From: Gynuella sunshinyii YC6258
GTDB lineage: Bacteria > Pseudomonadota > Gammaproteobacteria > Pseudomonadales > Natronospirillaceae
Length of the DNA stretch: 64,000 nt
Assembly (NCBI RefSeq): GCF_000940805.1
Contig: NZ_CP007142.1
Span: 3,696,593 to 3,760,592 of the forward strand
Direction: 5' to 3'
The notes under the pieces are model-generated. The model saw only the letters and a list, made by a program, of their open reading frames with translations, was not told where the DNA came from and searched no databases. Made by a program: the position numbers and the translations under genes. This document shows positions 9,892 through 19,700 of this stretch, one piece after another (the first letter of the stretch is position 1; each line of letters opens with the position of its first letter).

Positions 9892-10083
9892 TGTAAGAAG
9901 GTCTGTATTCACTCAATGATTTATAATCGTTTTAACCAAAATACTATAAACATAGCGTGAAACAGACCATCAATGAATTAGGGGAGTCTTTTGTACGGAC
10001 ACCGTGACGATATCTGACTGCCAGCTCCCCTTCAACTGAGACAGAATTAGAGTTTTCTGAGACGCTTAACTCAGGAGACCATT
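9892..10083. other. Leader-side remnant of an IS3-type element
   Basis: Non-coding. The last ~30 bases (CTCAGGAGACCATTATG) resemble the leader of IS3-family orfA genes, matching the orfA fragment that starts at 10084. No transposon terminus could be fixed. Confidence 0.35.
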
Positions 10084-10215
10084 ATGAAAGAATCACTTTT
10101 TAGCGAATCGCAGATCATCGGTATTTTAGGAGAGGGTGATTCTGGGATAAAGATCGCTTTGTCTTCTCTGCCTCTTGTTCACTTGCCACTATGGCACCTT
10201 ACGATGCCGATGTAG
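10084..10215 (+). pseudogene. IS3-family transposase OrfA fragment
   Basis: The frame starts MKESLFSESQIIGILGEGDS, which matches the N-terminal HTH start of IS3-family OrfA proteins (typically MKKSRFSESQIV...ILKEADAG). After ~25 residues the similarity ends and the frame closes at 10215. No OrfB is present, so only a stub of the insertion sequence remains. Confidence 0.7.
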
Positions 10216-10245
10216 TGGGTAGGAGGAGACCATCTCATCGACAAT

Positions 10246-10377
10246 CAAATAGATTGTCTTGATCTCTTTGGTTGTCCTGGGGCGGTGTTGCGCGAAACAC
10301 CGAATCGTCGGACCGCTTGATATCTCGGGGCTCGGCCAATGGTGTGGTCCGACACCTGGGTGTGTCCCTGCATCACA
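10246..10377 (-). repeat. Dispersed ~140-bp repeat, copy 2 (inverted)
   Basis: Read on the minus strand this matches 5849-6003, including TGATGCAGGGA, AGGTGTCGGACCA, CATTGGCC and GCGCAACACCGCC. Similarity ends at CTATTTGATTGTCG versus CTATTTAATTGCCG. It lies next to the IS3 stub. Confidence 0.6.
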
Positions 10378-10687
10378 TGATTAACCCATCATAATCAGCA
10401 AATTCGCTTGAGTAAGGTCATGGGAGCATTTACCACAAGGCTGCGCGACCTGTGCTTTCTGATGTTTGCTGGTACTCGGATGCATGCCAAGGCGTACAGT
10501 GTGAAAAAGATGCACTTGGAAAGGTCGGTAGGACGATTAAAAATAACTTATGCCGAAACAGAAAAATCATTTGGGAAATGTATCGCCTTAAGTGTGACAC
10601 CGCACCGACAGCTGGTACCTATCCCTATTAAGGTAGCTGCTCCGATGATCCGTAACAACACGGAAGCGGGATTGGAAGGAGATCCAA

Positions 10688-10918
10688 ATGAAAAATTTCG
10701 CACAGCAACAGAGTACGCACATAAGTGATGAAATCAAGGGCAAATGGAAGAAGCAAGTGGGTGCGGCCAAAACCACATGGAGCAAACTGACTGAGGACGA
10801 GTTGATTAAGGTTGAAGGTCATCAGAAAACACTGACCGGGTTAGTACAGGAACGTTATGACATTGCTCGCGAGGACGCAGAAAAGCAGGTCAAAAAGTTT
10901 TTTGCCCAGAACAAATAA
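10688..10918 (+). CDS. CsbD-family stress protein
   Basis: 76 residues with an excellent ribosome site (AAGGAGA six bases before ATG). The middle of the protein, SDEIKGKWKKQVGAAKTTW then LTEDELIKVEGHQKTLTGLV, is the CsbD/UPF0337 helical pattern; the C-terminus is a charged helix (AREDAEKQVKKFFAQ). Members are small cytoplasmic proteins induced by general stress with no defined biochemical activity. It stands alone between transposon debris and the signalling gene at 11548. Confidence 0.85.
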   Translation: MKNFAQQQSTHISDEIKGKWKKQVGAAKTTWSKLTEDELIKVEGHQKTLTGLVQERYDIAREDAEKQVKKFFAQNK

Positions 10919-11547
10919 CACGCTTCGCTTGGTATCAGGCAAAAGGACTACCGGGACAGGTTGATTTTCTGATTGTCAGAACCTGGTCCTGGTCTGAACC
11001 CTACATTCACAGCGAGATGATCCTCCAAGGCAGAATGTAAGCGCTAAGATGCCAGCCAATATGAGATTCAATAATCTATATAGCAGACAAACGAGTTCTG
11101 TAGCGACAGCGCATATGAAGGTGACAGTGACAAAACAAAAGATGTCACGACTAGCCTGCTGCCATATGTACATGCGGTACAGATTAAATCTCAAGCGTAG
11201 GGGGGTTATCAGGACAGCGGGTAAGGTTGTCGAAGAGACGTGCTATCACGTCGCCGTCTTGTCCGATAACCGGACTGCAACCAGGGCCAAATCCGTCTTT
11301 TCGTATTCCCGCAGTGTTAACGACTCTGATTGAGGCCTTTATTTCAAACAGAGTAGTGATCTTGAAGAACGTGGTCAGCGGTGTCGAGTAAGTCCTGGTG
11401 GTGACATTGCAGAGAATATCCAGGGTGTGAAATATGCTATTGACAAGATTGGCCCTGCGCTAAGCGTCTATAGCTTTCGTTTTTTCTACGGCAACTCATG
11501 CGTCATGCGTCAAATTGTATTGATTCTGAAACGGTGAGGATCGGGAG
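10919..11547. other. Intergenic region, nothing coding recognised
   Basis: About 630 bases. A 94-codon frame at 11049-11333 has unlikely composition and no ribosome site. The last bases (GGATCGGGAG before ATG 11548) form the ribosome site of the next gene; the promoter is presumably here. Confidence 0.4.
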
Positions 11548-13701
11548 ATGAAAAACTACACAGTCAATGTTCTGTTGGTGGAAGACGAGGAAAGCAACGC
11601 CAAACTCATCCGACTTGCTCTGGCGGAGGGCGACAATAGCGTTTTCCGGGTGCAATGGGTGAAGCGAATCTCAGTCGCACTGCAGTGCCTGTTGCGTTGT
11701 CAGAACATTCCGGCAAAACGTTTCGATGTTATTTTGCTGGATCTGACTCTACCTGATGCTGAAGGGCCGGAGGCTTTCATTCCATTGTTCGAAGCCGCTC
11801 CTGAAGCGTTGATTCTGGTTCTCAGCAATTCGGCAAATGAAGATACTGCCCGTGTGCTGGTGAAGAAAGGTGCCTATGACTATCTGGGCAAGCAATTCGT
11901 GAATTGCCATTGGTTGCCTAGAGCCCTTCGTTATGTCGCAGAACGCAAGCAGGCAGAGAACGTATTGCTCGATTCAGAAGCAGCCTTGTTTGACGCCAAT
12001 GAACGGGCCCAGATAACACTCAATTCCATCGGTGATGCCGTTGTGGCTACCGACATGATGGGTGTCGTCACTTATATGAACCTGATGGCGGAAACCATGA
12101 CGGGCTGGCATCAGGATGAAGCAATTGGCAGGCCATTGGCCGAGGTGTTTTGCATCGTTGACGGCAAAACCCGAAAAACTGCAGAAAATCCGGTACAAGC
12201 CGCTATCCGCGAGAATCAAGTGGTTGGATTGACGGCCAATTGTGTACTGATTCGCCGCGACGGTTTTGAATCAGTCATCGAGGATTCCACCGCGCCGATT
12301 CATAATCACCAGGGTCAGGTGTTGGGCGCGGTAATGGTGTTTCACGATGTGAGTGCTTCACGTGAGATGGCTCTGAAGATGACACATCTGGCCCAGCACG
12401 ACATCCTCACCGGGAAACCGAATCGGCTATTGCTGCAGGAGCGTCTGGCGCAGGCCATTGTGCTGGCCAAACGTCACCACAGGCAAGTCGGGTTACTGTT
12501 TCTGGACCTGGACTATTTTAAGTACATCAATGACTCCCTCGGTCATGCAGTTGGTGATCAGCTGTTGATATCAGTGGCAAATCGTTTGCAGGCCTGTGCG
12601 CGTGCGTCAGATACGGTGTGTCGTCAGGGTGGTGATGAATTTGTGATCCTGTTGACGGAGATCGAGCAGCCGCAGGATGCCGCCCAGGTGGCGAGCAAAG
12701 TCCTGGCCGCTATGACGCGGCCTCATATTATTGGTGCCCACGAGTTACAAATCAGTGTCAGCATCGGCATCAGTGTCTATCCGGACGATGGTGACAGCGT
12801 CGACAGCATCATGAAAAACGCCGATACAGCGATGTATCACGCCAAGTCCAATGGTCGCGATAATTACCAGTTTTTTCGAGCGGATATGAACGACTGTGTC
12901 ATGCAGCGTTTGTTGCTCGAAGGTAGTCTGCGACGCGCGCTTAAGCACCAGGAATTCGTGCTGCACTATCAACCTCAGTTTGATCTCAAATCAGGTGTCA
13001 TGACCGGTGCAGAAGCTTTGATTCGATGGCGCGATCCAGAACTGGGGCTAGTTTATCCGGATGACTTTATACCCACCGCCATAGAGAGTGGCCTGATTTT
13101 ACCGATTGGGCGCTGGGTGCTGCGCCAGACCTGTATCCAGATTGGCATGTGGCTGGAAGCCGGTTCGCAGCCAGTACCGGTGGCCGTAAATGTTTCCATG
13201 ATAGAACTGACTCATCCACTGTTTGTCACTGGGTTGGCGGAAATTTTGATGGAAACCGGCTTGCCTGCCAATTACCTGAAACTGGAGTTTACGGAGAAGG
13301 TGTTGACTCCAGATACCGAAGCGTTTCATCGAACACTGCAGGCGTTGATAGACATGGGAGTAGGTCTGGTTATCGATGACTTTGGTACCGGCCATTCCAG
13401 TCTCAGTTTACTGAGGCACTATGCTATCAGTGCCTTGAAAATAGATCGCGCATTTGTACATGACATGGTCACTTATCCCGACGATGCCTCGATCATCAAT
13501 GCGGTAATTGGTATAGGACACAGCCTCAAACAACGGGTGGTGGCAAAGGGCGTGGAAAATCAAAAGCAACTGATGATGTTGCGCGCACAACGGTGTGATA
13601 CAGGGCAAGGTTTCCTCTTTGGCCGCCCGCAGGATGCGGATGGATTTACAAATCTGCTGATGCATCAAAATGACGGCACTTCTCAAGGCAAACAGGCTTG
13701 A
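11548..13701 (+). CDS. Response regulator with PAS, GGDEF and EAL domains
   Basis: 717 residues. Residues ~6-130 are a REC receiver (LLVEDEESNAKLI; phospho-acceptor Asp65 in ILLDLTLPD). A PAS domain follows at ~150-275 (NSIGDAVVATDMMGVVTYMN). The GGDEF domain (~290-440) keeps an intact GGDEF at 361-365 (RQGGDEFVILL). The EAL domain (~460-705) has GAEALIRW (Glu489), DDFGTGHSSL and KIDRAF. Both synthesis and hydrolysis of c-di-GMP are therefore chemically possible, although the usual ARLGGDEF reads CRQGGDEF here. No cognate histidine kinase is adjacent. It is 60 bp upstream of the cyclic beta-glucan synthase on the same strand, which suggests joint control of exopolysaccharide. Confidence 0.9.
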   Translation: MKNYTVNVLLVEDEESNAKLIRLALAEGDNSVFRVQWVKRISVALQCLLRCQNIPAKRFDVILLDLTLPDAEGPEAFIPLFEAAPEALILVLSNSANEDTARVLVKKGAYDYLGKQFVNCHWLPRALRYVAERKQAENVLLDSEAALFDANERAQITLNSIGDAVVATDMMGVVTYMNLMAETMTGWHQDEAIGRPLAEVFCIVDGKTRKTAENPVQAAIRENQVVGLTANCVLIRRDGFESVIEDSTAPIHNHQGQVLGAVMVFHDVSASREMALKMTHLAQHDILTGKPNRLLLQERLAQAIVLAKRHHRQVGLLFLDLDYFKYINDSLGHAVGDQLLISVANRLQACARASDTVCRQGGDEFVILLTEIEQPQDAAQVASKVLAAMTRPHIIGAHELQISVSIGISVYPDDGDSVDSIMKNADTAMYHAKSNGRDNYQFFRADMNDCVMQRLLLEGSLRRALKHQEFVLHYQPQFDLKSGVMTGAEALIRWRDPELGLVYPDDFIPTAIESGLILPIGRWVLRQTCIQIGMWLEAGSQPVPVAVNVSMIELTHPLFVTGLAEILMETGLPANYLKLEFTEKVLTPDTEAFHRTLQALIDMGVGLVIDDFGTGHSSLSLLRHYAISALKIDRAFVHDMVTYPDDASIINAVIGIGHSLKQRVVAKGVENQKQLMMLRAQRCDTGQGFLFGRPQDADGFTNLLMHQNDGTSQGKQA

Positions 13702-13761
13702 TGCCAGGCCGACAGCACGGGAACAACGATCTGTGCTGCTCCACAACTCAATCATGAGGGA

Positions 13762-16700
13762 ATGACCATAACTATAATACCCAGGATTTTATTGCACACT
13801 GCCCGCGCCTGGTTAAGGCCCGCCAGTGTTGCAGATCAGGCACCGCTAAGGGCTGAGTTGTTCAGTGCAGACCAGATGGAACAGCATGGCAAGGCGCTGG
13901 CACAGACACACAGTACCCGCACATTCTGCAAACGGGATCTGTTGCTGAAGCGACTCGCTGCCAACGAACAGGTATTGACAGCGACCTGCAGGTTATTGAT
14001 GACGATCATCAAGGATCATCAGCGCATAGCGCCGGCAGGGGAGTGGTTGCTGGACAATTTCTATTTGATCGAAGAACAAATCCGCACCGCACGTCACCAT
14101 CTGCCGAAAGGTTACAGTCGAGAACTGCCGCGATTGGAACAGGGTGTGTCACAGGGGTTACCACGGGTGTATGACATTGCGCTCAATGCCATTTCCCATG
14201 GTGACGGTCGGGTTGATGCCGAAATACTGAATCGTTTTGTTGCGGCGTACCAAACGGTCACTCCGCTCACCCTGGGAGAGCTGTGGGCCATACCGATTAT
14301 GTTACGGCTGGCATTAATCGAAAACCTGCGTCGTGTCAGCGTCCACATTGCGGATGCACGTTTGTATCTGAACCAGGCCCAGGTGTGGGCCAGCCAGATG
14401 ATGGAAGTCGCTGAACGCGATCCCAAAAACCTGATCCTGATCATCGCTGACATGGCACGTTCCAATCCACCAATGGTCAGTCCGTTTGTGGCAGAACTTG
14501 CACGCCGCCTACAGGGCCATGGGCCAGCGCTGGCTCTGCCATTGACCTGGATCGAACAACGGCTGGCCGAGTCCAGTCTCACGATCGAACAAATGGTACA
14601 GAGTGAGAATCAGCAGCAAGCGGCAGATCAGGTCTCCATCAGTAACTCCATCGCCAGCCTGCGTTGGCTGGGGGCAATGGACTGGCGAGAGTTTGTCGAA
14701 AACAGCAGTTGCGTCGAACAACTGTTGCGGCAAGACAGTAGCGGGGATTACGGCAGCATGGATTTCGCCACGCGGGACCGCTACCGCCAGGTCATCGATG
14801 GACTCGCCAAACGCACTTCGTTTTCCGAGGCCGAGATCACTCATATCGTCATCACACTGGCGCTTGAGGGGGCCAGGCAACATGGTCGAGATGCACCTGC
14901 AGCCCACGTCGGTTTTTATCTGATCGATCGTGGACGACCACAGTTGGATGACGCATTGACGGCACCGGGTCCTTTGGCATCGCTACGACGCGTGCGAGGT
15001 ATACGGATGCCGATCGTCTGGTATCTGGGTTCCATTACCTTACTCACCATTGTATTCACGACTTTGCTATTGATATTGGCACACACTGCCAGCGTTGAGG
15101 GCTGGCGACTGTCAGCCCTGGGCGTATTGGCTGCACTGGCATCCAGTCAATTGGCATCGATGCTGGTCAATTGGATTGCCACGTTAGTGGTAGAGCCTCA
15201 GCGACTGCCGCGCATGGACTATACCAGAGGGCTACCCCAGGAGATGCGCACACTGGTCGTGATTCCCACACTTCTGCGCAGTACCCGCGACACCGAGTGT
15301 CTGCTGGAAGCACTGGAAGTACGATTTCTCGGTAACCGCGATGCCCATATACATTTCGCCTTGCTGACAGATTTTCGTGATGCGTCGGAAGACCACAATT
15401 ATGGAGACGACGTGTTATTGCAGCAGGCACGCATCGGTATTGAAAAATTGAATGCAAAATACCGGAATCCGCACACGGCCATCAGCAAGGTGGATTATTT
15501 CTTTCTGTTCCATCGTCCGCGCAGCTGGAATTCGCAGGAGCGGATGTGGATGGGGTACGAACGAAAGCGCGGTAAGCTGGCGGATCTGAACGCGTTGTTG
15601 CGCGGCCGTGGGCAAAAATGTTTCAGTCTGATCGTCGGTCAGATCGATACTCTGTCGACCGTGAAATATGTAATTACCCTGGATACCGACACCCAGTTAC
15701 CACGAGATTCGGCGCGCCAGTTCGTTGCTACTATGGCACACCCACTTAACCGGCCCCATTTCGATGGCAAAAAACGGCGAATCAGTAGCGGTTATGGCAT
15801 CTTGCAGCCACGTATGGCCGCCAGTCTGGCAGGTACAAACCGTTCCCGCTATGCCCGATTGTGTGGTGAGGAGCCCGGCATTGATCCTTACACCCGTTCG
15901 GTGTCGGACGTCTATCAGGACTTGTTTGGCGAGGGGTCTTTTATCGGCAAGGGCATCTATGATGTGGATGCCTTTGATCAGGTCTTAAAAAATCAATTGC
16001 CGGAAAATCGCATTCTCAGCCACGATTTGCTGGAAGGCTGTTACGCTCGTTCGGGTCTGCTCAGTGACGTGCAGTTATATGAGGAATATCCGGTACGTTA
16101 CGATACCGACATGTGCCGGCGTGAGCGCTGGATCCGGGGTGACTGGCAAATTGCCCGTTGGCTGTTGCCATGGGTGCCCGGACCCGAAGGCCGCACGGTC
16201 AGAAATCCACTTTCGGCGCTCTCACGCTGGAAAATTTTTGACAATCTGCGCCGTAGCGTGGAGCCGCTGGCGCTGCTGATGCTCATACTCACAGGCTGGT
16301 GGATAATGCCGGATACCGGTGCCTGGACCCTTGCTGCAGTGGCCATTTTATTGTTGCCGCCAGTACTGGCCGGGCTGTTGGCCGGTGGATCCAAACCCAA
16401 GGGGATGCAGTGGAAGCATCACTTGAGCTCCACTCTGGACAGTACTGGCCACGGTTTGGGTCAGGCGGTATTTCGACTGGCCTGTCTGCCTCACGAAGCG
16501 GTATTCAATCTGGCTGCCATTCTGCGCAGCACAGGACGCATGCTATTCAGTCATCACGGCCTGCTGGAATGGTCCACCTCCACCGTTGCTGAACAGCAAA
16601 ACCGTTACGGAACCGGTGTTGCGGGGGCTGTCTGCACTTTGTGGGCAGCTCCAGTGCTGGCAGCCGTCAACGTGGCTGGACTAATGCTGCTGAGACCTGA

Positions 16701-19700
16701 CGTACTGATTCCGTTGCCGCTTCTGGTGCTGTGGTTTGCTGCTCCCGGATTAGCCTGGTGGTTGAGTCTGCCACAGTCGGATCGTGAGGTAACCCTGAAT
16801 GCCGAACAGACCCGTTTTTTACAGCGCATTGCCCGTAAATCCTGGGCCTATTTCGATCACTTCGCCGGTGCCGATGATCATTGGCTGGTGCCGGACAATG
16901 TCCAGGAACACCCCGGTCCGGTGGTTGCACATCGCACATCACCCACCAACATTGGGCTGTCGCTGCTGGCCAATGTGACCGCCTGTGATTTTGGTTTCAT
17001 TCCAGCAGGGGTACTACTGCAACGTACCGCCGACTGCTTTCTCACGCTCGACCAGCTGAAACGGCATTGGGGTCATTTCTACAACTGGTACGACACTGAG
17101 ACTCTATTGCCTCTGCATCCTCACTACATCTCCTCAGTAGACAGTGGCAATCTGGCCGGACATTTACTCACCCTGAGGGTTGCTTTGCAGGATCTGCCGG
17201 AACAGAAAATCCTGCATCCACGTTTTTTGAGCGGGCTGGCCACCACTCTGGATATAGTAGAGCAGGGTATTGAGGCTGATATTGACAGGAAAATGGTGCT
17301 GGCATCTGAATCAGAGGCGGTGCTCAAGCAGCTGCACACAATATTGGATGCAGCCTGCGCTCATCCACCTGCCAATATTACCAGCGCCATTCAGCAGCTG
17401 GAGTCCCTGATCCGCGGTACCGATGAATTGGCCGCCTGTCTCGCAACCGGGACCGAGGCCCGTACCTGGGCCGATGACCTGCAAAAGCAATGTTGTTGTA
17501 CGTTGCATGATTTGAATTTACTCGCACCCTGGCTGACCATGCCTGAGGCTCCCGCCAGTCTGTCGATGTTCGTCGAAGATGCAGACATTCCTGCTTTGGG
17601 TGAACTGGCAAAACGCAGCATGGCACAATTGGCAACCATCGATATCCGTCTGCAGACCCCCATGACTTCAGAGGAAAGTGTCTGGCTGAACCTGCTGCGT
17701 CAACTGACTGAGACAGGTAACGGGCACCTGACCCGGCGAATCTCACAAACGGCTCAACTGGCGCAGCAAGCGGTTGGGTTTGCGGCCATGGAATATGATT
17801 TTCTGTACGACAACACACGACACCTGCTCGCCGTCGGTTATAACATCGATGAGTTGCGCCGTGATGCCGGTTTCTATGATCTGCTCGCATCGGAAGCTCG
17901 GTTGTGCAGTTTCGTTGCCATAGCCCAGGGGCAGGTACCGCAGGAAAACTGGTTTGCCCTGGGTCGTCTGTTGACTACAGCGGGTGGCGATCCGGTCCTG
18001 GTATCCTGGAGTGGCTCAATGTTTGAGTACCTGATGCCGATGTTGGTGATGCCCAGCTATGCAGGCACATTGCTGGACCAGACCTGTCGCGCTGCAGTGG
18101 CGCGGCAAATTGCCTACGGCCAACAGCGTTCAGTACCCTGGGGAGTGTCGGAGTCCGGATACAATAGCGTTGATGCCGGCCTCAATTACCAGTATCACGC
18201 CTTTGGTGTGCCAGGGCTCGGTCTCAAGCGCGGCATGGCAGAAGATCTGGTTATCGCTCCGTACGCATCGGCTCTGGCGCTGATGGTGGCTCCGGAAGCC
18301 GCCTGTGCCAATCTGCAACGATTGGCGGCCAATGGCGTGGAAGGTTGTTACGGAATGTATGAAGCCGTCGATTACACCCCCGCGCGTTTGACTCGCAACC
18401 AGACCAGTGTGGTGGTGCGTTCCTTCATGGCCCACCATCAGGGTATGAGTCTGCTGGCCCTGGCTTTTCGGTTGCTGGATCGACCCATGCAGCGTCGTTT
18501 TGAATCCGATCCATTGTGCCGGTCGGCACTGTTGTTATTGCAGGAAAAAATCCCGAAAGCGACCATTTTTCAACCACTCATTGATGAGAACGCAGAAGCC
18601 GGTGCGCTGTTCGAAGCCGCAGAGAATTCGGTATTTGCTGCGGTCGGGCCTGATACCCAGACACCGGAAGTGCAACTGCTGTCGAATGGTCAATATCACG
18701 TGATGCTCACTAACGCAGGCGGAGGATACAGTCGCTGCAGGGATCTGGCAGTTACCCGCTGGCGCGAAGATACTACCTGCGATAACTGGGGCACGTTCAT
18801 TTATTTGCGCGACACCGGCAGTGGGGAATTCTGGTCAGCCACACATCAACCCACACTCAAAGGTGCGCAATCGTACAGTGCGTTGTTCTCTGAAGGGCGT
18901 GCCGAATATCGCCGCCGTGATCAGGACATAGAAACCCATTCTGAAATCGTGGTATCGCCGGAAGACGATATCGAGCTGCGCCGGATACGTATCACCAACC
19001 GTTCATCTGACCTGCGGTCGCTGGATGTGACCAGTTATGCAGAAGTCGTGCTGGCCCCAGTGGCTGCCGACATGATGCAGCCGTCATTCAGCAATCTGTT
19101 TGTGCAGACGGAGATCCTGCCGGGGGCCAACGCCATCATTTGTACCCGACGGCCTCGTTCCATCGATGACAAAGCCCCCTACATGTTTCAGCTGCTGGCG
19201 GTGCATGGCAATGACGAAGATTTTGACATTGGCAGGATTTCCGCTGATACCGACCGTATTTGCTTTATCGGTCGAGGCCGCACTCTGGTTGCACCAGAAG
19301 CACTGAGCAAAACCGGCGAATTGTCTGGTAACCAGGGTTCGGTATTGGATCCCATCGTTGCCATCCGCTGTCCGTTCAGCCTGGTTGCAGAAAAAACCAT
19401 CACCCTGGATCTGGTTACGGGCGTGGCAGACAGTCGTGAAGCCTGTCTGGCTCTGATCGGCAAATATCAGGACCGCCATCTGACTGACCGCGTGCTGGAT
19501 CTGGCCTGGACCCACAGCGGTGTTATTCTGCGCCAGATCAATGCCAGCGAAAGCGATGCCGGTTTGTATCGCCACCTGGCCAGCTCCATCCTCTACGCCA
19601 ATGCGGCGTTGCGGTCTGACTCTGCGGTATTGATGCAGAACCGCCGCAACCAGTCCGGCCTGTGGGGATATGCCATCTCCGGTGATCTGCCCATCGTTTT

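Noticed and set aside
10408-10728. 106-codon frame upstream of the CsbD-like gene
   Set aside because: No ribosome site, odd composition, and it overlaps the well-supported CsbD-like start.
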